Shown here piece after piece: positions 1 to 9,905 of a DNA stretch of 64,000 nt. Source of the stretch: Nissolia schottii (taxonomy: Eukaryota > Streptophyta > Magnoliopsida > Fabales > Fabaceae). Location of the stretch: contig QANU01112481.1 in the NCBI GenBank assembly GCA_003254905.1, forward strand, positions 67,938 to 131,937. The letters run 5' to 3'. The notes under the pieces were generated by a model, which saw only the letters and a program-made list of their open reading frames with translations, was not told where the DNA came from and made no database searches. A program made the position numbers and the translations under genes. The first letter of the stretch is position 1, and every line of letters begins with the position of its first letter.

Positions 1-1618
1 ACAAAAAATGCTGAAAAATACTAAAGTATACACATGAAGAAAACACAAGTCAATACCAAAAAAATGCAAACAACACAAGTAATTAATATTATTAAACTAA
101 GGGGTTGAACTACCTACAAAATCTCATTAGAACTAAACAAATATGATAACAATCACAGAGAGATACTTAAATAAAAAAAAAGAAGAAGCAACCATTGTAA
201 TGCTAAAAAATAAAAAGTAGCAATCATTATCTAATATAATGACAAACAACTAATGTTGCTAGTGAATATTAACCTTTACTCGTAGCATTAATTGTTCGTG
301 TTGTGATAAATAACATTTGCGATTAACTTGTTGTTGACAGAATAAGCTAGTATTGTTTAAGAATATGTGATTTTTTTAAACTTATACAATATACATTATT
401 TAAACTTATACAATAGTCTTGCATAATTAAAGAGCCACTAGTGCTTTCTCATTTATGTTGCTAGTGAAACCTCTTAGTCGTCCCACGTTAAAAAGAAAAG
501 GTGGATTCCAAAATTTTAGTTATAAAAGGAACATGTATTTCAGAGTATTAAGCAAGTGAAGGGGCCCATTGACATATTACGAGAGTTGATCCAAAATCAT
601 GTATTGAGCTTACAAAACAAAAATTCTTTAAAAAAAATTAGAATTTTGTTGAAAAATGAATAACTTCAATCTGAAATTAGTATTGGTCTGACTGGTGCAA
701 CTGATTCAATTTTGTTTTTATAATTAGAACCATGAATAGGTGACGGATTAGCAATAAATTAAACTTCGACATATTGCATTTTAGTTTTTAACATATTTGC
801 ATTGGATCAACTATGAATTAACGATAAATTCACAATGAATGTTGTGAGCAATCTACAAGAGATTAGCTACGCTGTAATTCCTTGCAAATTTACGACGATT
901 TAAGAAACCATTTTTATCATAATCCACTCCCACTCTCACATAATCCACTCCCACTAACTATTTAACCACCCACTCGCACTTATCAATTAAATAAAATCGC
1001 ATGACATATACACACACATGATTCTCTCTCACACGCCTCTCTTCTCCAATTCAAACCAAAACAAAACCCATTCTCCCTCTTGCTCATGACAGATCTGCTA
1101 TGGAAAAGAAGTGAGTCCATTTTGGTATTTCCACAAGTAACTTTTCATTTGCTAAATATAGATGACATTAATTACTTTCTTTCCTACCATTCTCCTATCA
1201 AATAAACTTACTAAGAGAATATTAGAAGAGAGAGAAAATAAAAACGAATGTATTAAATAGGGGTGACTTTGTAAAATATTATAATCTTCAATCATTTCCT
1301 TAATATCCACGCATAACTCAAAGTGGACAATTAATTGATAAGAGAGGGAGTAGTTAGATTATACTGTTTGTTAGCTCCACATTGTTTATTCATGTGTGTG
1401 TATAAATTTGTTCAAGTGCCTGATTATGGCTGATTGGAATCGTTTATATTCTACTCATTGTTTATTTATTTAGTTATATATGTTTGTGTTTTTAGTTGAT
1501 CATGGTTGTTTATATATATATATATATATATATTGTTTGTTTGTTCATTTGTGTCTATAAGTTTGTTCATGTGTTCATGTATGTTTATCATAGATTCTAA
1601 TTTTCTGATGATGCAAAG
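1..1618. other. Gene-free AT-rich flank of a transposon relic
   Basis: No exon-like coding stretch is convincing here. The 14-mer ATGTTGCTAGTGAA occurs near 253 and again near 455. Around 925-975 the motif CCACTCCCACT is repeated. A TA microsatellite lies at 1510-1533. From about 1380 to 1590 the sequence repeats loose TTTGTTCATGTG-like units that reappear in reverse complement downstream of the relic at 1619. A short ATG-GT unit near 1100 (ATGGAAAAGAA followed by GTGAGT) could be a first exon of that relic, but this is a guess. Confidence 0.4.
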
Positions 1619-2520
1619 ATGGCACCACGAAAATACTAAGGTCAAATTTCAAGGTTGAATTGAGGAAGTTTCTAAGGACTTCCAAGTCCACATCAACAAA
1701 GAGACAAAAAAGTCCTCAAGTGAAAACGAAGAAGGCCCCAATTGCATCAACAAATATTTTGAAAGTCGATGCATCAAAGAAGGCTTCGAAAGCAATGCCA
1801 ATTGCAAAGGCCCTTCAATCCAAAGTACCAGCAAATTGGAAGGAAAAAATCAGAAAGGTTAGTAGTTTGTTTAAACCTTTATGTAATGTTTCTTTCGATA
1901 TTATAATATAGCTTGTTTATTTGCAACAACAATATTTGTTTAACCTTTCAAATCCTGTTTGTTTGGAAAAAAAATGTAGAGCGTCACCGATACTCGGTAC
2001 TCGCCTTCCAAGTTAAGTTAGCGAGGGTGTGCAATAAGCTCACTCCTGAAAAGCGGTGAGTCGTAAAATCGATGGGGTTTAGGTCATTGCTTGTTGTCCC
2101 GAGATTTCATTTGGACCACACGCTAATGATAAAACTTGCTACATCATATATATGACCTAAAAGGTCATTACCTTGATGTCCCCTCCGAGGACATCTTATT
2201 CATGACACCAAATGTGTTAGGCCTCCCATCATTAGGTATAAATGCGACACTTGATTTAGTTAGATGTTTCTTTGTTCATATATTCAATTATTTTTGTTAA
2301 TGATTATTTGTTTAATTTCCTTATTCTGTTATTCATTTGAACAAGGCTCAACTTCCCGCCCGTGAAGGAGCATCATGACTCAATCTTGCCGTCTTTCAAG
2401 AACAAATTTATACTATAGCACTAGAGAAGTTGGTTTTGGCTAAGCATTTTGGGAATGAGTTCAAACATTTCCTCTTTTGGCACGTCATTGCCGGAGTTGC
2501 ATGAATCACTCTAATAAATA
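1619..2520 (+). pseudogene. Decayed Ulp1/Mutator-type transposon ORF fragment (plant mobile domain-like)
   Basis: A start-like MAPRK at 1619 is followed at once by a stop, and reading continues in another frame as a Lys/Ser-rich stretch (1660-1911). After an intron-like gap, 2032-2130 reads NKLTPEKR, a TGA stop at 2057-2059, then VVKSMGFRSLL and FHLDHTLMIKLATSY. After a frameshift the frame reads EDILFMTPNVLGLPS around 2187-2235. From recall, the order 'L-PEKR-VK-MGFGSLL ... DV-VLGLPS' matches the N-terminal domain of plant transposon-derived proteins that often carry a Ulp1 protease-like domain (Kaonashi-type Mutator elements). At least one stop and one frameshift make it non-coding now. No protease or transposase core is visible. 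Confidence 0.45.
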
Positions 2521-2930
2521 AGCACTCCAGTGTAAGTGAACAAATATTCATAAGCAAATAAACAAATTATCGTTCTTGGGTAAACAAACATTGGGAAGGT
2601 AATAAACAACCAGTCAAAAACCAAGTACACTAAAGTTTTTATCAATCATGAACAACATGCTCAACTGATATAATTTATTTTGCATAAGAATAACCAAAAC
2701 TTCTAAACAAACACTCATATCATGAACAACCCTTTCACTAAAAGATAAACATATGTGAACAACCATTAACATTGTAATCTTTTAAACAACTAATAATTAA
2801 TGAACAAAAATTGCAGAAAAAATAAACAAATGTGAACAAATATTAGCATCCCTACTTCTAAATAAATGTTCATACATATCTGAACAAACACAACAACATA
2901 CCATGAACAAAATTTAAATAAAAATAAACA

Positions 2931-2979
<49 letters not shown>

Positions 2980-3891
2980 ACCCAAAACCCCCATTCGGAT
3001 ATGTGCATTCGTTTAACGTGTATGAACCGGTTTATGAACACAAGAAAGAAGAAAATTAAGCTTTCATGAACTTGTGTTATAAAATAATGCACAAATATTT
3101 AAGTTACCTCATCCATATTATCAATTTGTCCTGGTGTTTGCATGACGAAATCAACGACAACGACAGAGATGTTGAACAACAGAGATGAAGTAGCAGCAGT
3201 GACAACATTAGAGATGATCGACAGAAAGTGAATGAGAAGCAATGGCGAAGCTGAACCAGCTATGTATGTGTTGATCGAATATGCACGATGATAGAAGGAA
3301 TTGGTTGGGCTAAGAGTTTTTAAGGACAATGCCCTCTATCTTGTTTGGGAGTGCATGAGATTGAAAAAATGATTGGAGAGAGAAATACATTAAATTGCGT
3401 CGTATTTGTGTACATTGGCTAAATGATGTAATTTTTTTTTTGTCGTACACACATATTTCTATTTTTTCTCCTATTTGTCAAAAACCTTTTAAGAAAATTT
3501 AGTACTAATTATTTCAATCAAGTTAATGTATGTCTCTTGACTCTTTAAAATGTTTTCAAATTAATCAATATTTTTTTTCATTAGGAAAAGAAGAGAATAA
3601 TATTTTCGTCTCTAAAATTCATTAAAAAATGACGAGCCATATTAATATAATATGATCATATAAATAAATTACAAAGATAATAATATATTTAATTAAATGC
3701 ATAAATATTATTGACGTTAAAACACAAATTTTATATATATATATATATATAGTATATTTTTTAGTGTACGTTGACAATTGTTGGTTATCTTATTTTGTGA
3801 CTGAAATACACACTCGAGTCTCCGGTAGATGGCTGACTGATTTCTTGTAGTGTCCGTTGTGGAGAAAGGAAAGGGAAGGGAAGGGGGAGAC
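2521..3891. other. Repeat-rich intergenic DNA with GAACAA-type units and TA microsatellites
   Basis: From 2535 to 2910 the sequence repeats GTGAACAAA/AAACAAAC-like units, the reverse complement of the TTTGTTCAT units left of the relic, so the relic is flanked by inverted degenerate repeats. An AT microsatellite of about 36 bp lies at 2934-2969 and a second at 3732-3751. The short ORFs here are not conserved-looking. The stretch 3752-3891 should hold the MENG promoter and 5' leader, but I cannot place a clear TATA box because of the TA repeat. Confidence 0.4.
2934..2969. repeat. (AT)18 microsatellite
   Basis: Uninterrupted alternating AT dinucleotides. This is likely a polymorphic length marker. 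Confidence 0.9.
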
Positions 3892-6348
3892 ATGGCAACA
3901 TTGCATTTGCAGCTGCATCACCCAACAACGCTCCTTCCTCCATCCAACTTCCGGCCAACACCTCTTCGCTGCTCCAACGACCGCCAGGCGCTCTTTAACC
4001 GCATCGCCCCTGTCTACGATAACGTGCGCCGTCCCTTCCTCTTTCATCTTCCGCTCCAACCCTCTATCCGTGACTTACGCCCCTTTCTTCTTATCTCCTT
4101 CGCAGCTGAACGATTTGCTGAGCTTGGGTCAGCATCGAATTTGGAAGCGCATGGCAGTTTCCTGGACTGGGTACTCATTTTTTCACCTTTTTTTTATTTT
4201 CATTCATGGTTGATTAAGGTTTCATATTTCTCTGAAGCTGATAGAGTCTTTATCCAAGTGAAAGAAAAAACTCAACCAACTTGACTTAAACCATATTAGT
4301 TGGAGTCTATTAAATTTGAAATATGGTTGGTGTATATAGAAAAAAAAATTGGTTTTTTTTTTTTGAAGAAAATAAAAATTGTAGTTGAGTTTCATGTTTG
4401 TGTGATTTTGGAACAGGGCTAAAATGGGAGACCGTGCGTTGGATGTGTGCTGCGGAAGTGGGGATTTGGCCTTTCTCTTGTCCCAGAAAGTTGGCTCTGA
4501 TGGCAAGGTTTGATTTTTGGAATTTTTGTATTGTGTTAGTGAAATTTTGGTCATGTGAATCTTTTGGGGTCTTGAATCTTTGAATTTGGTTAGTGTTAGT
4601 GTTAGTGTTTTATCTAGAGAAATAGAAATTACATTTTGTTTTAGCATGTTTGGTGGGTCTGTTTGAATATTTTTCTTTTGGGGTGTGTAGGTGACTGGCC
4701 TTGATTTCTCAAAGGAGCAACTCTTGATTGCCTCATCTAAGCAGCTTTCCAAGAACTGCATCGCCAATATTGAGTGAGCATTGGTAATTTTAGCAGTGTG
4801 CAAATAATTGATAATAGTTAAAGCTATAGCAGTATTTTGCAGTAAACACCTCTATGATTATGTTGAATCTTTGGTATAATTGATGATGAGATAAGGAGGA
4901 AGTAATCATTTTGTTGAATCATAGGTGGGTTGAAGGCGATGCTCTTGATTTGCCATTTGATGATGGCTGCTTTGATGCTATCACTATGGGCTATGGCCTT
5001 CGTAATGTGGTCGATAGGCATAAAGCCATGCAGGAAATTTTGCGAGTCCTAAAAGCTGGTAGCCTTTTTTCTTCTTCTCTTGATCACAATTATATGACGA
5101 TTGGTGTTTATATGGAACTTTGACCCATTCAATGCTTTCCAGGTTCTAGAGTGTCTATCCTTGACTTCAATAAAAGCAATGAGTTACTGACGTCGACAAT
5201 TACGGTATATATCAGTCTTCTTGTTGCTTTCTATGAGTTAAGAGTAATAATCTGCAGAGCAATGCTATTTCATTGTGTGAAAGTCTATTCACTCTTTTCA
5301 GTTAATCAAAGGGCTTGGCTTGGGGTTGATGATAAAGAGATGTAAAAGAGAAAAATAAAATAACTTTTCTTTTGAGCAACTTCCTTGTGTTCATCAGTTT
5401 TTACTGGAGTGATGTCCCTAGCAACAGTTATGTTTGGTGCTTAAGGCACTGGTTAAGCGTAGAGAAAAATTTGCAGTCCTTTTATGTACTTGAATACAAT
5501 GTTATCAATAATGGAATAGTGAAAATAGCGTTTTGCTCAAAACCCGCTATTTTTCCCGCTATTTCTGCTATTAGCGGCCAATTAACACTATAAAATAGTA
5601 CAGCGGCCAGCTCAAAACTCGCTACGCTGTAGCGGTATAAGGGCGCTATAGCGGATATTTGATAACACTGGTTGAATATCAAACCACTATGTCTTCTACA
5701 ACTTCAATTCATTGGCTTTTATCTTTCTTGATTACTTGTTGCTAACTGAAGGTTTGACTCCCATGTTTTCTCTTCTGATAGGAATGGATGATCGACAATA
5801 TTGTTGTCCCTGTGGCGTCTGAATATGGCCTTGCAGAGGAGTACAGATATCTTCAGAGTTCGATAAGAGGATTTTTAACAGGTTTGCTTTCAATTGCAGG
5901 CTTTTATCAGAACAAACTTTTCAATCCAACATGCTTTATTATATTTATGACAAATACAGTCAGTATGTTGTGTCCTCTCAACTGTCTTCTCAGAACTCGC
6001 CATATTTTGAGAAACTTCCTTTGTTACATGGTTTATTTTTGCTGCTATAGAGTGAGAGGAGTTTCGCTACATACTTTGCATTAATCCTTCTATGAAGGAT
6101 GACCTAGTGAGATTTATGTAGTTGATAATTGTGTATAGAATTTGGAAAATACTTTACAAACAGTAGGGGAAATGATGAATTATGTCCATTGATGGTAAAA
6201 CTTTTGTCTTGTTGATTGCCCAATTTAACAATCCTCATCTGATGCAGGGAAGGAACAGGAGAAACTTGCTTTAGAAGTCGGATTTTCCAGTGCCCGACAC
6301 TATGAGATTGGCGGAGGCCTCATGGGGTGCTTGGTAGCCATTCGTTAG
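3892..6348 (+). CDS. MENG: Demethylphylloquinone (2-phytyl-1,4-naphthoquinone) methyltransferase, chloroplastic
   Basis: The gene encodes a UbiE/MenG-family S-adenosylmethionine methyltransferase that adds the ring methyl group in the last step of phylloquinone (vitamin K1) synthesis in plastids. My eight-exon model is 3892-4023, 4106-4170, 4417-4507, 4691-4773, 4925-5058, 5143-5204, 5782-5881 and 6248-6348, all with GT-AG introns and closing phases, about 255 residues. The first 28 or so residues are Leu/His/Pro/Ser-rich and fit a transit peptide. The family start RQALFNRIAPVYDNLNDLLS follows. The SAM-binding motif is DVCCGSGDLAF (exon 3). Other family blocks are VTGLDFS, EGDALDLPFDD, ITMGYGLRNV, SRVSILDFNKS and EWMIDNIVVPVA, ending GGGLMGCLVAIR. 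Length is normal for the family. Intron 1 is only 82 bp. A MITE sits in intron 6. The identification is firm, while substrate is inferred from plant orthologues. Confidence 0.93.
5497..5670. mobile_element. hAT-like MITE in MENG intron 6
   Basis: The 174-bp element has imperfect terminal inverted repeats starting CAATGTTATCAA on the left and CAGTGTTATCAAA on the right (read inwards). It is flanked by 8-bp near-duplicates, CTTGAATA (5489-5496) and GTTGAATA (5671-5678), with one mismatch. An 8-bp target duplication and a CA(G/A)TG terminus fit the hAT superfamily. The inside is rich in CGCTAT/TAGCGG palindromic units. It has no coding capacity and lies well inside the intron, so it should be spliced out. 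Confidence 0.75.
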
Positions 6349-6951
6349 ATAAGATATATGGATTATCATTTTCTTCAAATAGAACCCATCGAATTTTCCC
6401 CTGTCGTGGACTGCGGACTGTGTTCAGTTTGTAAAAACGTAAAATCTGCAGTTGATGCCTAATGGCTGATGGAAGCTTACCTAATAAATAACTGTACTAT
6501 TTCTGTTTGCAAAGATAAATGTTCCAAGGCAATGCGCCAGTCATGTTTTCTTATTTCTTCATAATTTTCTCTCAATAATGGTTCTTCAAGATTGCTAAAT
6601 TGTAATCTACTGTGTAAGGCTTAATAAGTGGCTCATTTGACAAATAGAAACACCAGTGTTAGTAGCTGTATTCAAACCTAGTAATATGAACTGTTACATA
6701 TCAAATTAGTAAAAAATTCTACAATTTATGTTAATCATGGCTCTATACAGTATACACAGTCTTCCCAAAACCCAAATTGGAAATTTGGCTTAACAGCTCG
6801 CCATATCCGAAGTATGCATATAAGTTAGCAACTGGTCAGATACTTTGTTAGCAACCTTCGATATCATAGATCTTAGCCAGGATATCTTCCAATCAAAAGT
6901 GAAGCCAAATTTGCTGCATGAAGTGTTTTTCTCTGCATTGTCATGGTCACC
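6349..6951. other. Convergent intergenic region between MENG and CRK2
   Basis: The MENG (+) and CRK2 (-) genes end towards each other, so this 0.6 kb must hold both 3' untranslated regions and terminators. AATAAA-like signals occur (AATAAATAAC near 6484 on the + strand), but none can be assigned firmly. No repeat or ORF is seen. Confidence 0.5.
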
Positions 6952-9803
6952 TCACCTGGGATAAAAAGAGCTATGGGACATAGTAGCAATTGAGTCTGCA
7001 GCATTGAGAGCAACAAATGGGTCACCACTGGTGTCATGCAGTTCCATGGTATTCTCATCTAGGAAGGGTGGATTAGAGGGAGCAACAAGGGGCTCCTCCG
7101 TCTTTGTTAGCATCTGTAATGCCTTTGACATAGTTGGTCTCAGTGTAGGGTTCTCTTGGGTGCATAGCAGTCCTATCTGAACCACTCTTAATACCTCATT
7201 CTCAACATTGCTGTTGTTTTCTTCATTCAACTGTAGATTTGGATCAAATAATTGTCTGGCAGTTCCTGACTGAAAATGCTTCCATGCCTGATGTTGCCAA
7301 ATTATGATAAGATAAAAGAACATCGACAGTTAGTTAAGTAATTAATGTACTCTTAAACATGATTAATATATAGTTGAACAACAGTAACATACCACTGTAA
7401 GTAAGCTGTCTGAGTATTCTGTTGCTTTGCTTCTGTTGTTCTGTCTTGCAGTAACAATCTCTAGCAGTAACACTCCAAAACTATATACATCTGCCTTTTC
7501 TGTTAACTGGCCATGAGCTAGATACTCTGGAGCCATGTACCCCCTGCAAGTCCATGGAAAAAAAGAGAGTATGCCACTATTTCAGATATTATACACAGAA
7601 CCTTTCTAACTCTTATTTGTTCAAACTTGTTATTACAACAAAGCATCTCTGATCCAAGACATAGTAGATTCGACAAAGTTTTACGCTGTCTGCCTAGCAC
7701 AATCATCATCTTTTGTCTGGATTTGAGATATAAAAAAATGCATTATGATCAATAATACTTACAAAGTTCCTGCGATAGCTGTACTTATGTGGCTCTTGTC
7801 TTCTTGAAAGGATCTCGCCAAACCAAAATCTGCAATTTTGGCACGAAGCTTAGCATCCAATAGGATGTTGCTGGCTTTTATATCTCTGTGAATTATCCTG
7901 GTTTTGGAGTTGTCATGCAGGTACACTAATCCTTCAGCTGTCCCAACAATAATTTCATATCTCTTCTCCCAGTTCAGTTCTCTTCCCTTATTTTTGTCTA
8001 CAAATGCATAAATTGAGAAGTATTATATTTAGCTACACACTGATAAATTGATAATCACCATAGTTAATGACTTGAACAATGGATTCATTTTCATATCTTA
8101 AAGAGAGACAACTTAATGCATGAGTTTGGGAGTCACCAAAAATGAAGCGATCGAGACTTTTGTTGGGCAGAAATTCATACACAAGCAGGCTTTCAGGCCC
8201 TGAACAACTGCATCCTAACAACCTCACTAGATTCTTGTGTTCCACGCTGCTGATTATGTTCACTTCGTTGTAGAAATCTGCTGCTCTATGTCTGTTGTTG
8301 AAATATAACCTCTTGATAGCAATCTCTCTTCCATCAGGCAGAACTCCCTGCAACAGAAAATTGTAAGTGTGTGTTTGATGTGTGAAACATGGTGGGGGAA
8401 TATAGGTCCGCAGATAAGAGAACTACTTTGTAAACTGTTCCGAAACCTCCTTGCCCTAACTTGTTGCTGTCATCAAAGGATCCGGTAGCCTTGTCCAGTG
8501 TAGAGTACTTGAAGTTCAAGCTGCTGCGGTGAAGCGACTTTGCTAACTTTTCTGCATCATTTGAGCCTGGAAACCAGAATTAAGATCGGTAAACATTCTA
8601 AAACATAGTAGTTGTTGTATTATAACATGTGATGATTACTCAACTTGTTTATAGGTCAAGGTGAAGCTCTTTGAAGGAAAAAGAATGGATAGCATCTATG
8701 AGGACAAGGACAATGCTATAAATATGCAGTACACACATAAGCAAATAAAGGTAAGTTATTAAATAAACCACTTGCCTCTTCGCTTCTTTTGAATGTATCT
8801 CTGCTTCCAGATATAAACCCCAATAGCTATTCCAACCACCAAAACAATCACTGAGCTCACTACTGCAACCACTAACACTACTACATTACCTGCACAAAAC
8901 AAGTCAACATTATGAACTGACTCAAGATTTAACATCCCAAAGTGTGCAAAATTTTCTCTATGCTTGGATCCTAACACAAAATGGTAGACAATTGCATAGT
9001 GTGAAGAGAACTTCAATTTATGTACCTCTTGAACTCCCATTGTCCTGTTCCTTGTTAAGAAAATCTCTGTCTGAGTACCTCATGAAGCATCCGGTGTTAA
9101 GCGCCCGCCCTTCTGACCAAGGCAAGCATCCCAATATGGAAGCAGATGCGTTCTCAAGACACGCTCTACAAGATCTTGTGTCCAAAGTCCTCCAACAATC
9201 AGCCAGAACATAAGCAGACTCATTCGCCATTCCCGGTACAGCAATCTCCCCCCTAGCATAGCCATCATTGTTTGGTGCATCTTGAACTGCCCTCAGAACT
9301 GCCTGCTTCGCCGCTGCTCGAAAACCTGAGTCCTTTCTAGTTGTCTTCTCACATACAGCCCTGTCTCCTGGTCCTGTATACTCATGAAAGAAACTATAGT
9401 TCTCTGCCCTCATGAAGCAACCGTCGAGGAAAATGCGGCCGGCATTATAAGGGAAGCACTGAGGGAGAACCGTGCGCGCCTCAGCATAACACAATACACA
9501 ATCAAGCAATGAAAGATCTCCATAGCACTGAGCCAGGCCATAGTTGGTATCAGGTCCTGTGCCTGTGACTGCTGTTCCAAAGCCGGTGCGGCGCATCTTT
9601 TCGCTGATTTTCTCCATGGTCGCGACGAAATTCGGAACGAAGATGGTGGTGTTGTGCTCTAGTTGATGGCCACATGTTATTAGAACTGTCTTGGCCCTTG
9701 GTTCTGCCACTACAGTTTCTGATAGCAATAATAGTGACTCAATCAAGAGGAGAACAAGGCATTGAGAAGAGATGATAGGGGCTATTTTCTTCATTTTTGC
9801 CAT
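6952..9803 (-). CDS. CRK2: Cysteine-rich receptor-like protein kinase, CRK2 type (two DUF26 domains)
   Basis: The gene encodes a plasma-membrane receptor-like kinase with an apoplastic ectodomain. Exons on the minus strand are 9803-9026, 8889-8776, 8566-8427, 8347-8137, 7997-7763, 7543-7393 and 7287-6952, giving 654 residues. The chosen ATG begins MAKMKK, directly before a hydrophobic signal peptide ([12 protein letters not shown]). An upstream in-frame ATG at 9905 lies next to the TATA-like box, so I rejected it. DUF26 motifs C-X8-C-X2-C are [13 protein letters not shown] and [13 protein letters not shown]. Exon 2 carries the membrane span ([19 protein letters not shown]). Kinase motifs present are [29 protein letters not shown] and GYMAPEY, so it looks catalytically intact. 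It ends SSFYPR. Intron 2 uses a GC donor (8774-8775). Arabidopsis CRK2 is linked to growth, salt response and RBOHD control. That role is inferred here. Confidence 0.92.
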
Positions 9804-9890
9804 GATCCGAACTGTATCACTTTCTCTGGTAAGGTGATGGCAAGAAACTGTGGAAAACAAAAGGGGAGGGTTTAGATTCTTTGGTGTGGC

Positions 9891-9900
9891 TCTATATAAA
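9891..9900 (-). promoter_or_regulatory. Probable TATA box of the CRK2-type gene
   Basis: Read on the minus strand this is TTTATATAGA, about 90 bp upstream of the chosen start at 9803. Spacing and strand fit a core promoter. No other clear TATA lies closer. Confidence 0.5.
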
Positions 9901-9905
9901 TGCAT

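Noticed and set aside
3790..4059. Minus-strand ORF over MENG exon 1
   Set aside because: Shadow of the GC-richer coding exon on the other strand.
4222..4803. 193-codon minus-strand ORF across MENG introns and exons
   Set aside because: Antisense to well-supported MENG exons, Lys/Thr/Ser/Phe-rich composition, no domain or splice context.
9804..9905. Upstream in-frame ATG of the CRK2-type gene
   Set aside because: It overlaps the TATA-like box and would put 34 non-hydrophobic residues before the signal peptide.
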